Source: an uncultured Bacteroidales bacterium
GTDB lineage: Bacteria > Bacteroidota > Bacteroidia > Bacteroidales > P3
Direction: 5' to 3'
Length of the DNA: 64,000 nucleotides
NCBI GenBank assembly: GCA_900316515.1
Contig: ONDE01000003.1
Location: 62,001-126,000 of the forward strand
The first letter of the stretch is position 1; each line of letters opens with the position of its first letter. Both the position numbers and the translations under genes were made by a program. Below the pieces are notes generated by a model. That model made no database searches. It saw only the letters and a list, made by a program, of their open reading frames with translations, and had not been told where the DNA came from. Positions 37,994 to 47,321 of the stretch are shown here, piece after piece.

Positions 37994-39439
37994 ATGCAGG
38001 CAGGCGTTAATAGGATTATGAATAACACCGACAAGTACTTGGCGCTACGAGCGCAATATCCTGTGTTTGAGTATGTGGCCTACCACCATGAGGTGTGCGG
38101 GGAGGGATTGCGTGTGTGGTTCGACTTCAGAATGGGCGACGTGGAGTTCCATCCGACAGCATTGGTGGAGCGCAGGCCGTTCCTCGACTTTGATAAGGAT
38201 ATCGACTGGATTGTGTTCAATATCGGCATGGTGGAGCTGGTGAGCTACTGGAAGTGCGCCTGTCCGCCGACGGTTCGTGTCCTCTGTGGGGCGCTCACCG
38301 ACAGCCAGGTGGTTTTCTGGAAGAAGCTGTATTGGAATGGTTTAGGCGAGTTCTACTACACCAACGACATATCGGAAAGCCAGGAGTCGTTTATGGAAGT
38401 GGAAAGTGGAAAGTTGAAGGTTGAAATTCCAGCTGACGCTGATAAAGGTTTTAGTTCGCAATTTTCAATTTCCAATTCATATCTTGTCCCGGTAGGCGGC
38501 GGCAAGGACAGTGTCGTCACTCTTGAATTGCTGCGTCGGGCAGGGAAGAAGATACGGCCGCTTATCATGAATCCCCGTGGTGCCACCGTGGAGTGCGCCG
38601 CCAAGGCGGGCTTCGCGATGGACGAGGTGCTGGTGATACGCCGCACGATAGACAAGACGCTGCTGGACCTCAACGCCAAAGGATACCTGAACGGTCACAC
38701 GCCTTTCTCGGCGATGCTGGCTTTCTACACCATGCTGGCATCGGCATTGAGCGGGGTGCCCAATGTGGCGCTGAGCAACGAGAACTCGGCCAACGAGGCA
38801 ACTGTTCTCGTGCGCGACCAAAATGGAGCGAACGAGAATGGTTGGTCGTATGTGAACCACCAGTATTCGAAGAGTCTAGAGTTTGAGGATGACTTCAGGG
38901 AGTATGTGAATGAAGAATTAAGAATGAAGAATGAAGAATCGTCGTTTAACTATTTTTCTTTTTTAAGGCCATTGAGCGAGTTGCAGATAGCCATGTTGTT
39001 CAGCCGTTTCACGCAGTATCACGATGTGTTCCGCTCGTGCAATGTGGGCAGCAAGCAGGACATCTGGTGCGGCCACTGCGCGAAGTGCCTCTTTGCCTAT
39101 ATCATCCTCTCGCCGTTCATAGAGCCTACGCGTCTCAATGCTATCTTCGGCAAGGCTATGCTCGACGACACTACGATGGAGCACGAGTTCCGGCAGCTGG
39201 TCGGCGAGGCGGAGACCAAGCCCTTCGAGTGTGTAGGGACGGTGAGCGAGGTGAGGCAGGCTTTGGCGATGGCCACGGCACGTTGGTATAAAGAGAAACG
39301 CCCCGCTCTCCTGGATAATATAGACAGTCTAGACAATCAAGTAAACCAAATCGATCTGGGACATCTGGACGACCTGGGTAATCTTACGGCTGACGAACGC
39401 AAAATACTCCAAGACGCATGTACAGAGAAGAGCAACTGA
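37994..39439 (+). CDS. murL: UDP-MurNAc-L-Ala-L-Glu epimerase MurL
   Basis: 481 aa; ATG 38018 is an alternative start. MurL inverts the terminal L-Glu of UDP-MurNAc-L-Ala-L-Glu to D-Glu using ATP. The sequence shows GMVELVSYWKCACPP, the nucleotide loop VGGGKDSVVTLELL (about 167-180), LNGHTPFSAMLAFYTMLASA, ALSNENSANEATV, VNHQYSKSLEFEDDFREY, FSFLRPLSELQIA and CGHCAKCLFAYIILSPF, which I recognise as conserved in MurL. The gene overlaps murD2 by 22 bp, its known functional partner. Low-complexity inserts at 38394, 38908 and 39312 fall between the conserved blocks. Assignment by memory of the family, strongly backed by the neighbour. Confidence 0.9.
   Translation: MQAGVNRIMNNTDKYLALRAQYPVFEYVAYHHEVCGEGLRVWFDFRMGDVEFHPTALVERRPFLDFDKDIDWIVFNIGMVELVSYWKCACPPTVRVLCGALTDSQVVFWKKLYWNGLGEFYYTNDISESQESFMEVESGKLKVEIPADADKGFSSQFSISNSYLVPVGGGKDSVVTLELLRRAGKKIRPLIMNPRGATVECAAKAGFAMDEVLVIRRTIDKTLLDLNAKGYLNGHTPFSAMLAFYTMLASALSGVPNVALSNENSANEATVLVRDQNGANENGWSYVNHQYSKSLEFEDDFREYVNEELRMKNEESSFNYFSFLRPLSELQIAMLFSRFTQYHDVFRSCNVGSKQDIWCGHCAKCLFAYIILSPFIEPTRLNAIFGKAMLDDTTMEHEFRQLVGEAETKPFECVGTVSEVRQALAMATARWYKEKRPALLDNIDSLDNQVNQIDLGHLDDLGNLTADERKILQDACTEKSN
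38394..38480. repeat. In-frame inverted-arm insert in murL
   Basis: gtggaaagtggaaagttgaa words followed, 28 nt later, by gcaattttcaatttccaatt, roughly their reverse complement. It encodes VESGKLKVEIP...SSQFSISNS just before the nucleotide loop. Confidence 0.7.
38908..38940. repeat. In-frame aatgaag(a)att repeat in murL
   Basis: gaatgaagaatta and agaatgaagaatgaagaatc encode NEELRMKNEES between the blocks EDDFREY and YFSFLRPL, where the family has a short variable loop. Confidence 0.7.
39312..39384. repeat. In-frame low-complexity tail of murL
   Basis: Words such as tagacagtctagacaatc and catctggacgacctggg encode DNIDSLDNQVNQIDLGHLDD near the C-terminus. Confidence 0.5.
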
Positions 39440-40668
39440 AAGCCCTGCTGGCGGGCAAACGCATATTGATAGCGGGCTACGGACGTGAGGGCAGGAGCGC
39501 CGAACGCTTGATTCAGCGCTTGGTCCCCGAGACTCAATACACCATTGCCGACGGAAACGAACAGATTGCCACCGAGAGCGCCAAGGACTGCTACGACATG
39601 ATTATCAAGAGTCCCGGTGTGCCTATGCGTGTGTTGGGGAGTGTGGAATGCTCGTCGCTGACCGACATCTTTCTGCAGGTATATGGCGACAAGACTATCG
39701 GCGTTACGGGTACCAAGGGCAAGAGCACGACAGCGAGCTTGATACACCACCTGTTGCCGGGGAGCATACTGGCAGGCAACATCGGCATACCGCTTTTCGA
39801 CATACTCGACGATATACAAGAGGACAGCATTGTGGTGGCGGAACTGAGCTGTCACCAGCTGGAGAATATACATCGCGGACCGCATATTGGCGTGCTGCTC
39901 AACCTCTACCAGGAGCACCTGGACCACTACGAGGACTATATGGGTTACAAGATGGCCAAGATGCAGATAGGCATGAAGCAGCAGGCGGGTGACCATTTCT
40001 TCTACTGCACCGACAACGAGGAGCTACGATTGTTAGTTAAGAGTTATGAGTTAAGAGTTAAGAGTGAACTGCACCCATATTCTATTAATGATATTAGTGA
40101 CGAGGAACAGGTGTTGCTCGCGGCCTGCCCACTGGAGGGCGAGCACAACAGGAGCAACGCCTTGGTGGCGTGCCGAGTGGCATCGCTTGTGACGCGCCAG
40201 CCACTTAAAACTTACGACTTAAAACTTAAAACCTTCAAGGGTCTGCGTCACAGGATGGAAAAGGTTGGCGTATATAAGGGAATCACGTGGTACGACGACA
40301 GCATCAGCACCATACCCGCCGCCGCCATTGCCGCCGTGCGGGCTCTCGGTCGTGTCGACACCCTTATCCTCGGCGGCTTTGACAGGGGCATCGACTATCA
40401 GCCGCTGGTCGGTTTCCTCAAAGAAAACCCGATACCGAACCTAGTTTTTGTCGGACAGGCAGGTCGCCGCATCCACTCACTCATTCACACATTCGCTCAT
40501 TCACACATTCTCGTTGAGGACGACTACACGAAGATAGTGCCTTGGTGCGCCGAGCATACTCCGCAGGGTGGGGTGGTTCTGCTCTCGCCGGCAGCCGCGA
40601 GCTACGACGCCTTCAAGAACTTCGAGGTGCGCGGCGACTTCTACGCCGAACAAATCAAGAAATTATGA
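39418..40668 (+). CDS. murD2: MurD2, UDP-MurNAc-L-alanine--L-glutamate ligase
   Basis: 416 aa. A Mur ligase: Rossmann-like N-terminal domain (ILIAGYGREGRSAERL), ATP loop GVTGTKGKSTTASL (about 95-108), AELSCHQLENI and NLYQEHLDHYEDYMGYKMAK of the central domain, and C-terminal GLRHRMEKVGVYKGITWYDDSISTIPAA, LILGGFDRGIDY, LLSPAAASYDAFKNFEVRGDFY. This is MurD-like but pairs with MurL (overlap 22 bp), which identifies it as the ligase that adds L-Glu instead of D-Glu. Low-complexity inserts at 40032, 40203 and 40474 lie between conserved blocks. Its TGA overlaps the ATG of the next gene (ATGA). Confidence 0.9.
   Translation: MYREEQLKALLAGKRILIAGYGREGRSAERLIQRLVPETQYTIADGNEQIATESAKDCYDMIIKSPGVPMRVLGSVECSSLTDIFLQVYGDKTIGVTGTKGKSTTASLIHHLLPGSILAGNIGIPLFDILDDIQEDSIVVAELSCHQLENIHRGPHIGVLLNLYQEHLDHYEDYMGYKMAKMQIGMKQQAGDHFFYCTDNEELRLLVKSYELRVKSELHPYSINDISDEEQVLLAACPLEGEHNRSNALVACRVASLVTRQPLKTYDLKLKTFKGLRHRMEKVGVYKGITWYDDSISTIPAAAIAAVRALGRVDTLILGGFDRGIDYQPLVGFLKENPIPNLVFVGQAGRRIHSLIHTFAHSHILVEDDYTKIVPWCAEHTPQGGVVLLSPAAASYDAFKNFEVRGDFYAEQIKKL
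40032..40069. repeat. In-frame gttaagag repeat in murD2
   Basis: gttagttaagagttatgag and ttaagagttaagagtgaac encode LVKSYELRVKSEL in the central domain after NEELR. Confidence 0.7.
40203..40234. repeat. In-frame acttaaaactta repeat in murD2
   Basis: The words acttaaaacttacgac and ttaaaacttaaaacct encode LKTYDLKLKTF before GLRHRME. In ordinary MurD the corresponding stretch is short. Confidence 0.65.
40474..40512. repeat. In-frame cattcaca repeat in murD2
   Basis: cactcactcattcacac and attcgctcattcacacattc encode HSLIHTFAHSHIL in the C-terminal domain between the GxxG strand and the next helix. Confidence 0.65.
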
Positions 40669-41735
40669 CAGACTATATTGCTATTAGGAAAGCACTGCAC
40701 GACCATCCGCAGACTGCTGGTTGCGAGCAGTTCGCCCACGACACCATAGTGCGTCACCTACAGACCCTGCGCCCATCTAAAGTCTATACCAATGTCGGCG
40801 GCTACGGCGTCATCGCCGTCTGGGGCACTGACCCGCAGGCACCCACCATCGCCTTCCGTGCCGATACCGACGCCCTGCCCATAGGCCACCGCTGTGGCCA
40901 CGACGGACACACCACCATACTGCTTCGCCTGGCCGAGCTAATAGATGAAGAATTCAACATTCAACATTCCTCATTCAACATTCTCTTGCTCTGGCAGCCT
41001 GCTGAAGAGACTGGCACAGGTTCGATGGCGGTGATAGATAGCGGCATACTGCAGCAGTACAACATCAAGGCATTCTATGGCCTGCACAACCTGCCGGGCT
41101 ATTCGCTGGGCAGTGTGGTGATATGTCCGCACACTTTTGCCGCCGCCTCGACGGGTGTGGTCTACCGCCTCGTTGGCCGCGAGACCCATGCTTCGACGCC
41201 CGAGATGGGAGTTAATCCGGGACTTGCAGTGGCAGAGATAATCAATAGGTTCAATGGGTTTAATGGGCAAAATGGAGAGTTTAGACAGTCGACTTTGATA
41301 TGCGTCCGCATTGGGCAGCCGGCCTTCGGCACTTCGGCGGGACACGGTGAGGTGATGTTCACCCTGCGTGCCTTCACCAATAAAGGCATGGAACAGCTGT
41401 TGGCCGACGCCAACGCCGTCGTCGACGAGATTGCCGCTCGCCACAGCCTCACCGTCACACGCTCGTTGGTGGAACCTTTCCGCGCCACGGAGAACCACTC
41501 GGAATGTGTTAAAGTGTTAATGCGTGAATGTGTTAATGCTGTAATTAAAGAAGAGCCGTTCAGGTGGAGCGAAGACTTTGCAGAGTATCTGTTGCGATGG
41601 CCCGGTGCCATGTTCGGCATGGGCAGTGGTGAGAATCATGCAGAACTGCATCATCCGGAATATGACTTCCCAGACGAGCTGGTAGAGCCTGCCGCGCGGA
41701 TGTTCTTCCGGCTGGCTCAGGGAACCATCTCGTAG
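40665..41735 (+). CDS. M20-family amidohydrolase (N-acyl-amino-acid deacylase type)
   Basis: 356 aa from ATG 40665, which shares ATGA with the murD2 stop. M20D features: IAFRADTDALP, the metal ligands in HRCGHDGHTT (about 74-83), LLWQPAEETGTGS with the catalytic Glu, and the dimerisation domain from ETHASTPEMGVNPG. These zinc enzymes remove acyl groups or cut small peptides. The coupling to murL-murD2 suggests a role in muropeptide or precursor turnover, but this is inference. Inserts of low complexity at 40952, 41245 and 41503 sit in surface loops. The 3' end overlaps the next, convergent gene by 19 bp. Confidence 0.88.
   Translation: MTDYIAIRKALHDHPQTAGCEQFAHDTIVRHLQTLRPSKVYTNVGGYGVIAVWGTDPQAPTIAFRADTDALPIGHRCGHDGHTTILLRLAELIDEEFNIQHSSFNILLLWQPAEETGTGSMAVIDSGILQQYNIKAFYGLHNLPGYSLGSVVICPHTFAAASTGVVYRLVGRETHASTPEMGVNPGLAVAEIINRFNGFNGQNGEFRQSTLICVRIGQPAFGTSAGHGEVMFTLRAFTNKGMEQLLADANAVVDEIAARHSLTVTRSLVEPFRATENHSECVKVLMRECVNAVIKEEPFRWSEDFAEYLLRWPGAMFGMGSGENHAELHHPEYDFPDELVEPAARMFFRLAQGTIS
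40952..40985. repeat. In-frame attcaac repeat in the M20 gene
   Basis: attcaacattcaacattcc and tcattcaacattctc encode FNIQHSSFNIL between AELIDEE and LLWQPAEE. Confidence 0.65.
41245..41275. repeat. In-frame gtttaatggg repeat in the M20 gene
   Basis: ataggttcaatgggttt and aatgggcaaaatgg encode RFNGFNGQNGE in the dimerisation domain. A related atgggtttaatgggc occurs at 16364-16378 in the 1655-aa gene. Confidence 0.6.
41503..41542. repeat. In-frame gaatgtgttaa repeat in the M20 gene
   Basis: gaatgtgttaaagtgtta and atgcgtgaatgtgttaatg encode ECVKVLMRECVNAV in the C-terminal catalytic part, apparently as helix. Confidence 0.6.
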
Positions 41736-42247
41736 GTGTTCTTGATGCCCGTTGATTCGACCAAGACCATTTTCAGCAGTTTGCCGTCGGAGGTACGGTA
41801 GGTGAGTTCGACCGACGAATAGCCTCCACGCTGCACTTTGCCTTTGGCGGCGAGTTTGACGGTATGTATGCCTTTGCTGATAGCCACCATCGATTCGGCA
41901 TTGTTGGCTTTGGCGGCCTCCTGCCAGTTGCCAGCCAGGCAGTTGAGCAGGGTGGTGCGTTGCAGGTCGACAGCCTTGACCTTATCGGCCTTGACTTCGG
42001 TCTTCTTGCCATTGAGGTTCATCTTCACGATGTTGCCGTCGACGATGAAGTACTCGCCCTCGGGGTCGGTATAATTCATGGTGAGCTGGTCGTTGCCGTC
42101 GAAGAGGAGGTGGCCAGACTTCACGATGGTCTTGCCAGATGTTTTCATCTCGCGGGTGTGGGTGAAGTTGACATCGTAGGTGATGTTCTGAGCTGCGACG
42201 GCGAGCGTCAGCAGGAGTGATGCGATAAAGAGTGAGAATTGTTTCAT
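41717..42247 (-). CDS. LolA-like outer-membrane lipoprotein carrier
   Basis: 176 aa from ATG 42247 with signal peptide MKQFSLFIASLLLTLAVAAQ; an upstream Met at 42742 lies antisense to the neighbour and is not credible. The mature protein is an open beta-barrel type (GKTIVKSGHLLFDGNDQLTMNY, GEYFIVDGNIVKMNLNGKK, YSSVELTYRTSDGKLLKMVL) as in LolA or LolA-like carriers. It lies 14 bp after the MMPL exporter gene; such pairs elsewhere move lipids or glycolipids to the outer membrane. Whether this is the main LolA is unknown. Confidence 0.7.
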   Translation of the reverse strand: MKQFSLFIASLLLTLAVAAQNITYDVNFTHTREMKTSGKTIVKSGHLLFDGNDQLTMNYTDPEGEYFIVDGNIVKMNLNGKKTEVKADKVKAVDLQRTTLLNCLAGNWQEAAKANNAESMVAISKGIHTVKLAAKGKVQRGGYSSVELTYRTSDGKLLKMVLVESTGIKNTYEMVP

Positions 42248-42261
42248 AATGTTATTTAGTA

Positions 42262-44739
42262 TCATTTGTCTTTCTTTTCTTTCATCACACTTCGGCTGTA
42301 GGCTGGGATTTTCATCAGCATGCGGAAGGCGAAGGGTTGCAGCGAGTAGGATATCATTATTGTCGACACCATGCCTATCAGGGTTATGACTCCGATGGAA
42401 CTTATGGCCGGGTGGACGGCGAAAAGTAGCGATACAACCACTATGACCAGTATGGCCGCCGAGAAGAATATGGCCACCTTGTGCCATGAGAGCATGCGGT
42501 CGTTGCCTGTGCGTGCCTGAGCCATCAGACCTTCGGTGATGAAGATACTGTAGTCGACACCCACGCCGAAGATGAAGGTGGAGATGACGATATTGATGAG
42601 GTTGAACTCGATGCCGAACAGAACCATGTAGCCCTGAACCATGAACCAACTGATGACCATTGGCAGGAACGACAGGAGCGCGGTGAGGATGTTTTGGAAC
42701 GACAGAAGCAGTATGACAAGCACGAAGATGGAGGATATCCAAACGGCCACGTTGAAGTCGTCGTTGATGATTTCAACCATGCTGCGGCAGTAGTAGAATG
42801 GCTCAAGCACAAATGATTTGGGGCTTGTGAGCACTGCCTCGGTGACGGCGTCTTTGTCCTTGGGCAGCATTGCTACATCGGTGAACACCATATATTGGCT
42901 GTCGGCGTTGCATTCGATGAAGTTGGCCAGCAGATTCTCCGGCACCACGCCGCTCTCCAGCAGCGAGGCTGGTTCGTAGTTGGCAGAGATCAGGCCTTCG
43001 AAGTCGGCGAACATATCGGGGTCGATGCCAAGGGCATGGGCGTTCTTGTTCACCAGCGCCATAGCCTCATTCCTGCGATTGTCGGACCAGAAGGCATTCC
43101 ATGCGTCGATACGCTGTTGCTGCTCGTGCTGACTGACAAACAGCTTCGGTACCATGTCGTTGTAGCTGTGTACCAGCCCGCGCTGCGACAGCGAGTCGAG
43201 GATAGGCATGAGGTGCTTGTCGGCCTCGAGGGCCTCGTCGAGGTCGGTGGAGACTGTGGCGTAGTAGAGGTGGGTGTAGCCGTCGTTGTTCTTGGCGTTG
43301 AAGAGGTTCTCGGCTTCGACCAATGCCGGGCGGCGGTAGTTGAGGTTGCGCAGGTCGCTGTCGAATCGCACCTTTGGGGAAAGCACGATGCCGAGAACCA
43401 CAACAGCTGCGAGGACTATGAGCAATCCTTTCTTGCGGTCGAAAGGAATATTGTTGAAATGAATGATGCCACGGAAAGCGGAGCTGCCGGCGTCGGTGCG
43501 TCTCTTGGGCAGGAAGTGGGGCAGGAAAACCAGAGCGTACATGGTGCTGCCTACCAGTGCCAGCGAGGCGAAGAGGCCGAAGTCGCGCAGCAGGCTGCTC
43601 TCGGTGAACAGGAGGCTGCAGAAGGCGCCCACGGTGGTGAGGCAGCCGAAGAAGACCGGCGACGACTCATCGCGCAGCATCTGCTCGGCATCTCCTGTGA
43701 AGAAATGGTGTATGGCTATGTGGAGGCAATAGCTCAGAGCCACGCCGAGCACGATGACGCTGATGCCAAGGGCCATGAGCGACATACCACCTTGAATCCA
43801 GTAGATGCATGCCAAAGCGAATACCGAGCCGTAGAGGATGGGCAACAGCTGTTTCCAGAGAAATGCAGCGCTGTGGAAGAAGAAACCTATCACTATCAAT
43901 ATAAGCACCAACGAGATGCCTACGGTCAGTGCCAAGTCTGACTTGATGCGACTGGCGTTGGAGACACCTGCCAGCGGCGAGCCGTGCGCCAGCACTCGGA
44001 CCTCGGGGTGGTCGGCTTCAAACTCTTCAGAGCACTGCGACAGCATCTTGGCGAACTTGGTAGCGGTACGCGAGTCGGTCGCCTTGAATGCCGGTGCCAG
44101 CCAAGCGAGCGCCACCGAGCTGTCGGGGCAGAAGAAATGGCCGTCGACGAGTGTGTAACTCGACTTCACGCCGTCGAGCATATCGCCAAGGATGGCTTCC
44201 CTGAGCCACAGTGGGTCGTTGGCAACCATTTGGGTGGCAGCGCCAGTCTCGTCGGCCATCAGCAACCCGTAGTTCTGTTCCATGCGCTCCTTAACGGTGG
44301 CGGGGGCAAGGGCTTCGGCGAAGTCTGCATATGCCGAGGTATCGACAAACGAGGGCAGGTGTTCGAGCACGAAGTCGAGGGCGTTGAGGCCTGTCTCGGC
44401 ATCGATGCGGCACAAGATATTGGCGATATAGCCTGTGGCCGAGTCGGCAGCTAGCAGCCGCTCTTCCAGTTCGTCCATCAGCTCGCCGAGCTCTTCGCTG
44501 GTGGCGGAACTTGGATCTGTGGGTTCTAATTGCAGATATACTTTATCTTTCAGTCCAATAGAACTGAAAGCCAGCTGGCTTTCCACGCTCGACTCGGGCA
44601 TCAGCGAGAAGATATCCTCCTCGTACTTCAACTTAAGTCCGAAAAAGGCGAACAGCACGAACGATGCCGCCATCACAACGTACATCAGTACCTTGTGATT
44701 GTGGAAGAAATGGAATATTGGCAGGAAGATACGGTGCAT
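42262..44739 (-). CDS. MMPL/RND-superfamily exporter
   Basis: 825 aa with about 12 membrane segments in two bundles, each following a large external loop (TM1 VLMYVVMAASFVLFAFFG; IGVALSYCLHIAIHHFF-type TM4; FGVGVDYSIFITEGLM in the second bundle, with an Asp as in proton-driven members). The family exports lipids, glycolipids or related envelope molecules. Gene order MMPL then LolA-like suggests hand-over of a lipid substrate through the periplasm (inference). Confidence 0.85.
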   Translation of the reverse strand: MHRIFLPIFHFFHNHKVLMYVVMAASFVLFAFFGLKLKYEEDIFSLMPESSVESQLAFSSIGLKDKVYLQLEPTDPSSATSEELGELMDELEERLLAADSATGYIANILCRIDAETGLNALDFVLEHLPSFVDTSAYADFAEALAPATVKERMEQNYGLLMADETGAATQMVANDPLWLREAILGDMLDGVKSSYTLVDGHFFCPDSSVALAWLAPAFKATDSRTATKFAKMLSQCSEEFEADHPEVRVLAHGSPLAGVSNASRIKSDLALTVGISLVLILIVIGFFFHSAAFLWKQLLPILYGSVFALACIYWIQGGMSLMALGISVIVLGVALSYCLHIAIHHFFTGDAEQMLRDESSPVFFGCLTTVGAFCSLLFTESSLLRDFGLFASLALVGSTMYALVFLPHFLPKRRTDAGSSAFRGIIHFNNIPFDRKKGLLIVLAAVVVLGIVLSPKVRFDSDLRNLNYRRPALVEAENLFNAKNNDGYTHLYYATVSTDLDEALEADKHLMPILDSLSQRGLVHSYNDMVPKLFVSQHEQQQRIDAWNAFWSDNRRNEAMALVNKNAHALGIDPDMFADFEGLISANYEPASLLESGVVPENLLANFIECNADSQYMVFTDVAMLPKDKDAVTEAVLTSPKSFVLEPFYYCRSMVEIINDDFNVAVWISSIFVLVILLLSFQNILTALLSFLPMVISWFMVQGYMVLFGIEFNLINIVISTFIFGVGVDYSIFITEGLMAQARTGNDRMLSWHKVAIFFSAAILVIVVVSLLFAVHPAISSIGVITLIGMVSTIMISYSLQPFAFRMLMKIPAYSRSVMKEKKDK

Positions 44740-44753
44740 CTTCTATCGGCGAC

Positions 44754-45353
44754 TTACTTTGCTCCAGTCTTCTTCTCCAACTTGATATAGCCGGGGTAGG
44801 GGATGGTGGTGCCACCTGCCACAAGACTCGGCTTGATGCGAAGTCCCACCTTCGAAGAGATTCCCTCGTTGGTGAAGCTCGATGCGAAAGTCTTCAAGGC
44901 TTCCAGGCCTTTCTGCGAGAACATGTCGCCCAGGTCGGTGTTCACACCCAGCGGCACCGTCGAAGTCGTCGACGGCTTGATGGTGTAGCGTTGCTTGTTT
45001 GTGCCGCTTGCCATATCCTTGCCGTCGATGGCCAAAATCCAGTCGAGGACCGAGAGGGCTGCCTCCTGGGCGGTGGGATTCTTGACATCCATGTTCACGT
45101 TCATCGACAGAGGGACCTTCTTGCTCTGGTAGGCAGCAACCAGCTTTACTACATCGGCAGCGGTGAGATTGCCCTGCGACAAATTCTTCACGTTCACGCC
45201 AGCCACATTCACATTGTTCACGTTCTTTAGGCTGAACTGGCAGTTTTTAAGATTTGCGACACTGTTTGCCTGGTTCATCATATCGTTCAGTATGTCGCAC
45301 GAACTGAACAGCATAGAACCTAAAACCACTAATGTAAAAGCTATTCTTTTCAT
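44754..45353 (-). CDS. LEA type 2-like lipoprotein
   Basis: 199 aa from ATG 45353. MKRIAFTLVVLGSMLFSSC is a lipoprotein signal peptide. The mature part has MNVNMDVKNPTAQEAALSVLDWIL and IDGKDMASGTNK, then TSTVPLGVNTDLGDMF, the N-P...L-D-[YW]...I-[DN]-G pattern of WHy/LEA14 domains, which bind or shield hydrophobic partners. The -7 box ends 4 nt upstream, so the longer frame (to 45422) is excluded and the message is nearly leaderless. It is 14 bp upstream of the MMPL gene and probably the first gene of that operon. Confidence 0.75.
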   Translation of the reverse strand: MKRIAFTLVVLGSMLFSSCDILNDMMNQANSVANLKNCQFSLKNVNNVNVAGVNVKNLSQGNLTAADVVKLVAAYQSKKVPLSMNVNMDVKNPTAQEAALSVLDWILAIDGKDMASGTNKQRYTIKPSTTSTVPLGVNTDLGDMFSQKGLEALKTFASSFTNEGISSKVGLRIKPSLVAGGTTIPYPGYIKLEKKTGAK

Positions 45354-45357
45354 GCCG

Positions 45358-45365
45358 CAAAAATA
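45358..45365 (-). promoter_or_regulatory. -7 box of the LEA-lipoprotein/MMPL/LolA operon
   Basis: TATTTTTG on the minus strand, ending 4 nt before the ATG at 45353. Confidence 0.65.
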
Positions 45366-45437
45366 CAAATAATGAACGATATGGCAAAATATTTTTTTTG
45401 GTGGATATCTTTTTTTTGCCATTTCTACAAAAAGATG

Positions 45438-45445
45438 TATATTTG
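45438..45445 (+). promoter_or_regulatory. glnS promoter -7 box
   Basis: TATATTTG followed by C, 53 nt before the glnS ATG and divergent from the box at 45358. Confidence 0.65.
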
Positions 45446-45498
45446 CAAGTTAAATAAAATAGCAAAAAACATAATACAATTATATATATCAAATCATT

Positions 45499-47187
<1,689 letters not shown>

Positions 47188-47194
47188 CATACCT

Positions 47195-47320
47195 ATGGGT
47201 TATGTCGCAATTGCAGTAGTCTTTCTGCTTCTTTGGATGTTTAGAGTCAGGCATTTCCATTGGCTCACCGGAGAATGGAAAGGTGATAAGAAGAAGGAAG
47301 ATACACAGCGCGAGGATTAA
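47195..47320 (+). CDS. 41-aa single-pass membrane peptide
   Basis: ATG 47195 to TAA 47320 encodes a short hydrophobic helix (GYVAIAVVFLLLWMF) followed by a basic-acidic tail (VRHFHWLTGEWKGDKKKED). It starts 7 bp after glnS and ends 1 bp before the ATG of the GT39-type gene. This tight packing and the sensible membrane-anchor design support a real gene. Function unknown; it may accompany the transferase. Confidence 0.6.
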   Translation: MGYVAIAVVFLLLWMFRVRHFHWLTGEWKGDKKKEDTQRED

Positions 47321-47321
47321 G

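Noticed and set aside
41717..42742. 341-codon frame as one protein
   Set aside because: The first 165 codons lie antisense to the MMPL gene; the real start is the signal peptide ATG at 42247.
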